From the NCBI GenBank assembly GCA_003242425.1, contig QGUL01000020.1, forward strand, positions 1-11,349: a stretch of DNA of 11,349 bases. The letters are read 5' to 3'. Shown here piece by piece: positions 6,945 through 11,349 of this stretch. The position numbers and the translations under genes are program-made. Every line of letters starts with the position of its first letter. Positions within the stretch are counted from its first letter, which is position 1. Source of the stretch: Pseudomonadota bacterium. GTDB lineage: Bacteria > Pseudomonadota > Gammaproteobacteria > Burkholderiales > SG8-39. The notes under the pieces were generated by a model, which did not search any database, was not told where the DNA came from, and was given only the letters and a program-made list of their open reading frames with translations.

Positions 6945-7664
6945 ATGAAGCAGGATTCGCCGCGGCACACGGTCGTCGTCTGGGATCTGCCGACGCGGCT
7001 GTTCCACTGGTCGCTGGCGCTGTGTTTCGCCCTGCTGTGGGCGACGGGCGAGGTCGGCGGCCTGGACTTCGTGGTGCCGCTGCCCGGCGGCAAGACCTGG
7101 TTCATTACCAACATGGACCTGCACATGTGGCTGGGCCAGGCAGTGCTGGCGCTGGTCGTGTTCCGCGTGCTGTGGGGCCTGTGGGGCTCGTCTCCCTCGC
7201 GCTTTCGCAGCTTCGTCCGGGGCCCCGGCGCCGCGTACCGCCACTTCGTGCAGCTCATGCGCGGGGCGGTGCCCGCCGGCATCGGCCACAACCCGGCCGG
7301 CGGGCTGGCGATCGTGGCGATGTTGGTGCTGCTTTTCCTCCAGGCCGGGACGGGCCTGTTCGCCAACGACGAGATCTACTCCGAAGGCCCGCTGGCGCAT
7401 CTGGTCTCCAGCGAGATCTCCACGCGCCTGACCGATCTGCACGGTGCCGTATTCGACGTGCTGCTCGCGTTCGTCGCGCTGCACGTCGCAGCCGTCCTCT
7501 ACTACCTGTTGCGCGGCAAGAACCTCATCGCGCCCATGCTGCACGGGCGGCAGACGCTGCCCGCGGCAGGCGAAGGCGCGACGTTGTATCATGCGCCGCT
7601 GACCCGGGCCCTGCTGTTCTTCGGTGCAGCCGTGCTTGCCGTCTGGTCGCTGCATTGGTGGTAG
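6945..7664 (+). CDS. cytochrome b561, cytochrome c'-associated
   Basis: Di-haem b-type membrane cytochrome of 239 residues. It opens with VWDLPTRLFHWSLALCFALLW, the typical bacterial b561/NiFe-hydrogenase-cytochrome-b pattern with H21. Further candidate haem ligands are H60 (MDLHMWLGQAVLALVVFRVLWGLWGS) and the pair H166 and H180 on one helix (LTDLHGAVFDVLLAFVALHVAAVLYYLL). Four core membrane helices plus a short hydrophobic C-terminal segment (ALLFFGAAVLAVWSL) are visible. ATG 6945 is the only start ahead of the conserved N-terminus. It is the second gene of the pair with cytochrome c', presumably co-transcribed and acting as its quinol-linked electron donor. Confidence 0.94.
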   Translation: MKQDSPRHTVVVWDLPTRLFHWSLALCFALLWATGEVGGLDFVVPLPGGKTWFITNMDLHMWLGQAVLALVVFRVLWGLWGSSPSRFRSFVRGPGAAYRHFVQLMRGAVPAGIGHNPAGGLAIVAMLVLLFLQAGTGLFANDEIYSEGPLAHLVSSEISTRLTDLHGAVFDVLLAFVALHVAAVLYYLLRGKNLIAPMLHGRQTLPAAGEGATLYHAPLTRALLFFGAAVLAVWSLHWW

Positions 7665-7671
7665 GGGGCCG

Positions 7672-7691
7672 AGGCGGCAAAACGCCGCTTT
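7672..7691 (+). terminator. weak hairpin after cytochrome b561
   Basis: GCGGC (7674-7678) pairs with GCCGC (7684-7688), extended by a G-T and an A-T pair, with loop AAAAC and only three T after it. It may end the cytochrome operon inefficiently. TACAAT (7699-7704) just beyond could be a -10 box for the next gene, but no matching -35 box is seen. Confidence 0.35.
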
Positions 7692-7761
7692 CGGGCGCTA
7701 CAATTCGGGCATCGGTTTAAGCGGGGCGCACGAGCACGCGAGCAGTCGGAACGTCGTTCCA

Positions 7762-8190
7762 ATGATCGTCTACGAACTGGTCTGTACGCAGCAACACCGC
7801 TTCGAGGGCTGGTTTGCCTCGGCGGAGGATTTCGAGCGGCAACGCAAGTGCGGGATGCTGAGCTGCCCGGTCTGCGCCGATCCCGACATCGCCAAACTGC
7901 CGAGCGCGCGCATCGGCGGTTTCGCTCAACCGGAACCGTCCGAGCAGCAGCAGGCCGCGCCCTCGGCGCTCGAGTTTCACAAGCAGGTGGCGCAGCTGCT
8001 CGAAGCGATCATCGCCAATACCGACGATGTCGGACGGCGCTTCGCCGAGGAGGCGCGCCGCATCCATTACGAAGAGGCGCCCAGGCGCCCGATCCGCGGC
8101 GTGGCGACCTTGAGCGAGACGCGCGAACTGATCGAGGAAGGCATCGCGGTCCTGCCGCTGCCCATCCCGCCTCGGGAAGAAATGAACTGA
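7762..8190 (+). CDS. DUF1178 family zinc-ribbon-like protein
   Basis: 142 residues, cytoplasmic, function unknown. The N-terminus MIVYELVCTQQHRFEGWFASAEDFERQ and SCPVC match the DUF1178 family common in alpha- and betaproteobacteria. C8, H12, C35 and C38 could form a zinc site. A Gln/Pro-rich linker follows, then a helical part (EFHKQVAQLLEAIIANTDDVGRRFAEEARRIHYEEAPRRPIRGVATLSETRELIEEGI) and a proline-rich end (VLPLPIPPREE), all usual for the family. ATG 7762 fits the family N-terminus; an in-frame upstream extension to 7624 would run back into the b561 gene and is rejected. It is convergent with the next gene, only 2 bp apart. Confidence 0.92.
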   Translation: MIVYELVCTQQHRFEGWFASAEDFERQRKCGMLSCPVCADPDIAKLPSARIGGFAQPEPSEQQQAAPSALEFHKQVAQLLEAIIANTDDVGRRFAEEARRIHYEEAPRRPIRGVATLSETRELIEEGIAVLPLPIPPREEMN

Positions 8191-8192
8191 GC

Positions 8193-8498
8193 TCAGCCGG
8201 AGGGCTGCCGCCCTTCGGTACCCGAAGGCGCCGCCAGTGCGCGTGCCAGCGCGCTTTTGATCATCCGCGCTTCCTCCAGAATGTGCAGTGCCGTGCGCAT
8301 GCCCTGTGCGCGCGATGGAGACAGGGCTTGCATCACGTTGCACGACGCTTCCAATTCCACTTCCACAAGTGTCTGCATTGCTTCGTCGACCGTCAGGAAT
8401 TTGCTGAGCAGGTGCCGGGCTTCTCCCGGCAGGCCGATCAGCCGATCGGCCGCCTCGCGCAATTCGCGCAGCACAATGACGTGACTATCGGTATCCAA
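8193..8498 (-). CDS. small helical hypothetical protein
   Basis: Not recognised. About 101 residues if translation starts at TTG 8498; the frame stays open to an ATG at 8591, giving 132 residues. The TTG is preferred because a possible promoter (TTGCGC, 17 bp, TAGTAT on the minus strand, about 8580-8552) falls after the ATG. The encoded protein is charged and almost wholly helical by pattern (VLRELREAADRLI, DEAMQTLVEVELEASCNVM, RTALHILEEARMIKSALARAL), with a disordered tail (APSGTEGRQPSG). There is no signal peptide or membrane segment. The gene is convergent with DUF1178 and downstream of another small helical protein on the same strand. The opposite-strand frames are low-complexity shadows. 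Confidence 0.55.
   Translation of the reverse strand: MDTDSHVIVLRELREAADRLIGLPGEARHLLSKFLTVDEAMQTLVEVELEASCNVMQALSPSRAQGMRTALHILEEARMIKSALARALAAPSGTEGRQPSG
8197..8218. terminator. hairpin at convergent gene ends
   Basis: CCGGAGGGC (8197-8205) pairs with GCCCTTCGG (8210-8218) over 9 bp with one G-T and a 4-nt loop. It lies between and within the ends of two convergent genes and overlaps the last codons of the minus-strand one. No T-run follows on either strand, so efficiency as an intrinsic terminator is doubtful. Confidence 0.35.
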
Positions 8499-8551
8499 GG
8501 TTCGCCCCGTTTTCGTGTTGTTGTTACGGGCGCCGCGGAAAGTGGCGCACA

Positions 8552-8580
8552 CCGATACTACGGTCGCGGCCTCGGGGGCG
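8552..8580 (-). promoter_or_regulatory. possible promoter for the 8193-8498 gene
   Basis: On the minus strand TTGCGC, 17 bp and TAGTAT are present. Each box matches consensus at four of six bases, so this is weak, but the spacing is ideal and it would give a leader of roughly 45 nt before the TTG start at 8498. Confidence 0.3.
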
Positions 8581-8752
8581 CAATGGATCATGCGGACGCA
8601 GGCTGAAGGACGCGAACGATTGCGACGCAGATGCGAAAAGAGCTGCGACTCGGCGTTGCTACGAGCCTGATCGCGCTTCAGGTTGCTTGCCGTGCGCCTG
8701 AATCAGTCAAAACGGTAGGCCCATCCCGCTCTCGGACCGTACGATCGCCGGC

Positions 8753-9028
8753 TCAGCGGGTTTGCTCCGAGAGCAGATCCAAAGCGATCGATTTGGCGCC
8801 GATGGTGCTCTCCAGGATCGCTTTGGCGTTCTCCAGGCGGTCGCGCGGGATCAAGGCATGGCCGTCGAGCATCACGGCACCGGCCAGAATGGAGCGCAAC
8901 TCATCGAGCAGCGCCACTTCGGCGCGCAGCGAGTCCTTGAACGTGTGGAGAGGGATGGCGCCCATGCCGAGCGCCATCATTGCTTCGTGCAGCATCTGCG
9001 CCTGTGTCCGCTCGAGGCATTGGGACAT
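8753..9028 (-). CDS. small helical hypothetical protein
   Basis: Not recognised. 91 residues from ATG 9028: MSQCLERTQAQMLHEAMMALGMGAIPLHTF, then DELRSILAGAVMLDGHALIPRDRLENAKAILESTIGAKSIALDLLSEQTR. It looks soluble and largely helical, with no signal peptide, membrane helix or metal-binding cysteines. The stretch ILESTIGAKSIALDLL loosely resembles ILEEARMIKSALARAL in the neighbour at 8193-8498, so the two might be distant relatives. A good -10 box (TAATAT) lies about 58 nt upstream, directly beyond a minus-strand terminator. A 139-residue frame on the opposite strand is Ser/Arg-rich and looks like a shadow. Confidence 0.6.
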   Translation of the reverse strand: MSQCLERTQAQMLHEAMMALGMGAIPLHTFKDSLRAEVALLDELRSILAGAVMLDGHALIPRDRLENAKAILESTIGAKSIALDLLSEQTR

Positions 9029-9085
9029 GATCGATTCTTTCGCTTCCTGACGTACCGCGCATTCTGCCGCGGGCGGATGACGGGA

Positions 9086-9112
9086 ATATTACGCGCCCTC
9101 CGCCGCAGTCAA
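9086..9112 (-). promoter_or_regulatory. candidate promoter for the 8753-9028 gene
   Basis: On the minus strand TTGACT (9112-9107), 15 bp and TAATAT (9091-9086). Both boxes are good but the spacer is two bases short. The -35 box overlaps the T-run of the terminator just upstream, so transcription would restart exactly where the previous unit ends. The predicted leader is about 50 nt. Confidence 0.45.
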
Positions 9113-9139
9113 AAAAAACGCTTGCGCGACGCAAGCGTT
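9111..9139 (-). terminator. strong Rho-independent terminator, minus strand
   Basis: On the minus strand AACGCTTGCG, loop TCG, CGCAAGCGTT make a perfect 10-bp stem, and the run continues to eight T. It lies 160 bp beyond the transporter's own terminator, so it should serve a separate transcript starting near 9202, or act as an attenuator before the 8753-9028 gene. Confidence 0.85.
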
Positions 9140-9202
9140 CAATGCGCCCCCTGGTGCGGGGCTTCGGGGGAGATCACGCTTCCAAGTCGAAACGGACGCG
9201 CT
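9111..9202 (-). ncRNA. candidate small RNA or attenuated leader
   Basis: A minus-strand unit of about 92 nt between a good promoter (TTGACA at 9236-9231, 16 bp, TATGGC at 9214-9209) and a strong terminator (9139-9111), with no plausible open reading frame. Besides the terminator stem it can form a GC-rich hairpin, GCCCC (9162-9158) with GGGGC (9150-9146). AAGCGT at 9181-9176 is complementary to ACGCTT (9138-9133) in the terminator's 5' arm, so an alternative fold that breaks the terminator is possible. No known RNA family is recognised. Confidence 0.5.
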
Positions 9203-9208
9203 TAAGGT

Positions 9209-9236
9209 GCCATATCGCGCTGGCAAGTGTTGTCAA
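9209..9236 (-). promoter_or_regulatory. sigma-70 promoter of the candidate small RNA
   Basis: The minus strand carries a perfect -35 box TTGACA (9236-9231), a 16-bp spacer and TATGGC (9214-9209) as -10 box. The -10 box is imperfect. The predicted start is near 9202. Confidence 0.55.
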
Positions 9237-9249
9237 AAAAGATGGCAGA

Positions 9250-9282
9250 AAGAAAAAGGGCGCGCCCGGCAAAGGCGCGCCC
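9250..9282 (-). terminator. Rho-independent terminator of the MHS transporter gene
   Basis: On the minus strand GGGCGCGCC (9282-9274), a 7-nt loop and GGCGCGCCC (9266-9258) give a 9-bp GC stem, followed by TTTTTCTTTCT. It starts 18 nt after the transporter stop. Confidence 0.85.
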
Positions 9283-9300
9283 TGTAGCGCGAAGCGTCGA

Positions 9301-10932
9301 TCAGAGATCGACGCGGACCTTGTGGTCCTTGGTTTCTTTCAGGAACAGCGTGCCGATCACCAGCGTCATCACCGCGACGCCGATCGGATACCACAGGCCG
9401 TAGTAGATGTTGCCCGTGTACGCCACCGTCGCCGTGGCCAGCAGCGGCAGCATGCCGCCGAACCAGCCGTTGCCGATATGGTAGGGCAGCGACATCGAGG
9501 TGTAGCGGATCTGCGCCGGGAACAGCTCGACCAGGAAGGCCGCGATCGGACCGTACACCATGGTCACATAGATCACCATGATGACGAGGATCAGCTCGGC
9601 CATGAACCAGTTGACCTGGCTCGGGTCGGCCTTGGTCGGGAAGCCTGCTTCGGCCAGCGCCTTCTTGTACTCGGCCTCGTTCCAGCCGTACAGCACCTTG
9701 TCGCCGATCCGCGTCACCACTGTCTGACCCGGCTCGGCCGGCACGGACTTGAACGTGATCCCCTGCTTGGTGAGGAAGTCCTTCGCTCGGTCGCAGTCGG
9801 AGAAGCGGGTCCAGGGACCGACGAACACGTGCACGTCGCAATCATCGGCCGCCACGGTCACCACCGTGTTCGCGTTGGCCGCCTCCAGCGCCGGGTTGAC
9901 GTAGTGGGTCAGGCCCTTGAAGAGCGGGAAGTAGGTCAACGCCGCAAGCAGGCAGCCGGCCATGATGATCTTCTTGCGCCCGATCTTGTCCGACAGCCAG
10001 CCGAAGAAGATGAAGAACGGCGTGCCGATCAGGAGCGAGATCGCGATCATGATGTACGCGAGCTGATAATCGAGCTTGAGCGTGATCTGCAGGAAGAACA
10101 GCGCATAGAATTGGCCGGTGTACCAGACCACGCCCTGGCCGGCGGTGGCGCCGAGCAGCGCGAGCAGCACGATCTTGCCGTTGTTCCAGTTGGCGAAGCT
10201 CTCCTTGAGCGGCGCCTTCGAGGTCTTGCCTTCGGCCTTGATCTTGCGGAACACCGGCGACTCTTCCAGCTTCAACCGGATGTAGACCGAGAACACCAGC
10301 AGCACCAGCGAGAGCAGGAAGGGAATGCGCCAGCCCCAGTCGGAGAACTCCTCGGTGCTCATCATGCTGCGGCACACCATGATCACCGCCAGGGACAGGA
10401 AGAAGCCCAGGGTCGCGGTGGTCTGGATCCAGCTGGTGTCGAAGCCGCGACGGTTCTCGGGCGCATGCTCGGCGACGTAGGTCGCCGCTCCGCCGTACTC
10501 ACCGCCCAGCGCCAGGCCTTGCAGCAGGCGCAGCGTGACGAGGATGATGGGCGCGGCCCAGCCGATGGTGTAGAAGGTGGGCAACAGGCCGACCGCGAAG
10601 GTCGAGGCGCCCATCACGATGATCGTGATGAGGAATGTGTATTTGCGCCCCACCAAATCGCCGATCCGGCCGAATACCACGGCCCCGAAGGGGCGCACCA
10701 GGAAGCCCGCCGCGTAGGTCGCGAAACTCGCGAGCAGCGCTGCCGTGTCGTTGCCCGGCGGGAAGAACAGCCTCGCGAAGAACGGCGCGAGCGTCGCGTA
10801 AAGGTAGAAGTCGTACCACTCGAAGACCGTGCCGAGCGACGACGCGAAGATGACCCGTTTCTCTTCAGGTTTGAAATCCGCCTGGCGGGCCGGGGTTGCG
10901 CCGCCGGCGGCGGAGTCATGTGCAGTCGACAT
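9301..10932 (-). CDS. MFS transporter, metabolite:H+ symporter (MHS) family
   Basis: Inner-membrane secondary transporter of 543 residues; the family takes up organic acids, betaines and similar solutes with protons, and the substrate cannot be read from the sequence. Signatures: FASSLGTVFEWYDFYLYATLAP in helix 1, the loop 2-3 motif FGRIGDLVGRK, RLLQGLALGGEYGGAATYVAEHAPENRRG between helices 4 and 5, GWLSDKIGRKK between helices 8 and 9, and VELFPAQIRYTSMSLPYHIGNGWFGG in the C-terminal half. Residues about 340-438 form a hydrophilic insert (two close cysteines, then WNEAEYKKALAEAGFPTKADPSQ), making it about 100 residues longer than classic MHS proteins such as ProP-like ones. The start is ATG 10932 with an excellent ribosome site AGGAGG seven bases upstream. 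It has its own terminator and a long structured leader. Confidence 0.95.
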   Translation of the reverse strand: MSTAHDSAAGGATPARQADFKPEEKRVIFASSLGTVFEWYDFYLYATLAPFFARLFFPPGNDTAALLASFATYAAGFLVRPFGAVVFGRIGDLVGRKYTFLITIIVMGASTFAVGLLPTFYTIGWAAPIILVTLRLLQGLALGGEYGGAATYVAEHAPENRRGFDTSWIQTTATLGFFLSLAVIMVCRSMMSTEEFSDWGWRIPFLLSLVLLVFSVYIRLKLEESPVFRKIKAEGKTSKAPLKESFANWNNGKIVLLALLGATAGQGVVWYTGQFYALFFLQITLKLDYQLAYIMIAISLLIGTPFFIFFGWLSDKIGRKKIIMAGCLLAALTYFPLFKGLTHYVNPALEAANANTVVTVAADDCDVHVFVGPWTRFSDCDRAKDFLTKQGITFKSVPAEPGQTVVTRIGDKVLYGWNEAEYKKALAEAGFPTKADPSQVNWFMAELILVIMVIYVTMVYGPIAAFLVELFPAQIRYTSMSLPYHIGNGWFGGMLPLLATATVAYTGNIYYGLWYPIGVAVMTLVIGTLFLKETKDHKVRVDL

Positions 10933-11109
10933 CGTTTCTCCTCCTCTTTGCTGATGGACATCCGCGTCTCGTTACCCAGCGGGTATCGGGACACGCCTTC
11001 AAGCCGGAAGGAGAGAAACGAGTCGGCCGCCTGCGGCGGCTTCTTTTTAGAGTCTCGTTCTCATCCGCCCGGCTTGCTCCTCTTTACGGGCAGGCGATGA
11101 GAACGACAT
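10933..11109 (-). promoter_or_regulatory. structured 5' leader of the MHS transporter mRNA (candidate cis-regulatory RNA)
   Basis: Minus-strand leader of about 177 nt. Four dyads are visible: TCGTTCTCATC (11106-11096) with GATGAGAACGA (11065-11055), 11 bp, continued by a 5-bp GC stem; GCCGCC/GGCGGC (11040-11026); an imperfect stem over 10998-10963 with ACCC/GGGT at its tip; and TCGTTTCTC (11021-11013) with GAGAAACGA (10940-10932), which reaches the end of the Shine-Dalgarno sequence and the first base of ATG. The 11065-11054 segment can also pair with 11022-11013 over 9 bp with one bulge, so the pairings compete. No known riboswitch class is recognised. Confidence 0.5.
11026..11048 (+). terminator. 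terminator-like hairpin on the plus strand
   Basis: GCCGCC (11026-11031), loop TGC, GGCGGC (11035-11040) and then TTCTTTTT. In plus-strand sense it looks like a Rho-independent terminator, although no plus-strand gene lies upstream. It could end an RNA antisense to the transporter's 5' end, or be only part of the leader fold. Confidence 0.45.
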
Positions 11110-11295
11110 GGTCAGTGTATAGCTGCTGCTCAAGTCGATCCCCCAACAGCCTGCTACAGCTTCGTCGCGCCCGGAAGGGCGCAGCGGTGCGCAGCATACT
11201 CCTTTTGTCCCCATGCGCACCAGCACCGCATAAAGGGGGCGAGCCGGCACGCCGCTGGCACGGTATCTAAACCCCTCCCGGAAAAGGGTTTTGGT
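11110..11295. other. intergenic region between divergent genes
   Basis: This is the upper half of the 363-bp stretch (10933-11295) without a gene. It holds three dyads: GCGCCC/GGGCGC (11167-11172 and 11177-11182), GGTGCGCA/TGCGCACC (11186-11193 and 11214-11221), and AAACCC/GGGTTT (11269-11274 and 11286-11291). GCGGTGC (11184-11190) can also pair with GCACCGC (11223-11229). They may be operators or leader structures for the divergent genes. No convincing plus-strand promoter was found. Confidence 0.5.
11116..11121 (-). promoter_or_regulatory. candidate -10 box for the MHS transporter
   Basis: TATACA on the minus strand. The best -35 candidate is TTGGGG with a 19-bp spacer, which is weak, so an activator may be needed. 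The predicted start near 11109 would place the first leader hairpin at the very 5' end of the mRNA. Confidence 0.4.
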
Positions 11296-11349
11296 GTGCC
11301 CGGCAGACCGATTCTCATCGACCTCGCCATCGCCCTGTGTGCGGGCTAT
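11296..11349 (+). CDS. probable start of a gene, 3' partial, unidentified
   Basis: From GTG 11296 the frame reads MPGRPILIDLAIALCAGY and remains open to the window edge (18 codons). The hydrophobic stretch ILIDLAIALCAGY could be a first membrane helix or a buried strand. AAAGGG about 7 nt upstream could serve as ribosome site. It would be divergent from the MHS transporter. Too short to name a family. Confidence 0.4.
   Translation, partial: MPGRPILIDLAIALCAGY

Noticed and set aside
8631..9050. Plus-strand frame starting like a lipoprotein signal (RLGVATSLIALQVAC)
   Set aside because: The rest is Ser/Arg-rich shadow of the minus-strand 8753-9028 gene, and no ribosome site precedes its ATG. 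The lipobox-like start looks accidental.
9142..11100. 652-codon open frame on the plus strand
   Set aside because: Entirely antisense to the well-supported MHS transporter, with Arg/His/Gln-rich low-complexity sequence.
11256..11270. Sigma-54 promoter (TGGCACG)
   Set aside because: The -24 element matches but the expected TTGC of the -12 element reads CTAA at the right spacing.
1..11349. CRISPR array, insertion sequence, integrase, phage or toxin-antitoxin genes
   Set aside because: Looked for on both strands and not seen; the only mobile-element hint is the tRNA-Leu scar.

Overview
The window is GC-rich, densely coding bacterial chromosome with one strong taxonomic clue. The run uvrC, pgsA, tRNA-Gly(GCC), tRNA-Cys(GCA), tRNA-Leu(TAA) is the same order as uvrC-pgsA-glyW-cysT-leuZ in Escherichia coli, so this is a proteobacterium. 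The GC content, the DUF1178 protein, the Crp/Fnr + DUF2892 pair, the cytochrome c'/b561 pair and the long MHS-type transporter fit a betaproteobacterium best. That placement is inference from gene content, not from a search.

Layout. (1) Bases 1-4685, all on +, form a tight run, probably one operon: the 3' part of nagZ (cell-wall recycling), a short cation-diffusion-facilitator protein without the usual C-terminal domain, a family-5 uracil-DNA glycosylase, uvrC and pgsA. Stops and starts overlap or abut at most junctions. (2) Bases 4695-5193 hold three tRNA genes with a clear sigma-70 promoter in front and a Rho-independent terminator after tRNA-Gly. Behind tRNA-Leu lies a scar: a perfect 38-bp direct copy of its 3' end plus an inverted fragment of the same gene. 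(3) Bases 5424-7664 carry a Crp/Fnr regulator on -, divergent from a small DUF2892 membrane protein, then a cytochrome c' and a cytochrome b561. A GTGA-N5-TCAC dyad sits in the divergent region. (4) Bases 7762-9028 hold a DUF1178 zinc-ribbon protein on +, convergent with two small unrecognised helical proteins on -. (5) Bases 9111-11121 hold an MHS-family major facilitator on - with a strong terminator, a separate promoter-to-terminator unit downstream that looks like a small RNA or attenuator, and a highly structured 5' leader. A + strand gene probably begins at 11296 and runs off the window.

No phage, insertion sequence, CRISPR array or toxin-antitoxin system is visible, and most genes are housekeeping. 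The parts most worth a second look are non-coding: the transporter leader with competing pairings that reach the ribosome-binding site, the candidate small RNA at 9202-9111, and the tRNA-Leu duplication scar. All three rest on reading the sequence by eye; no folding program or homology search was run.
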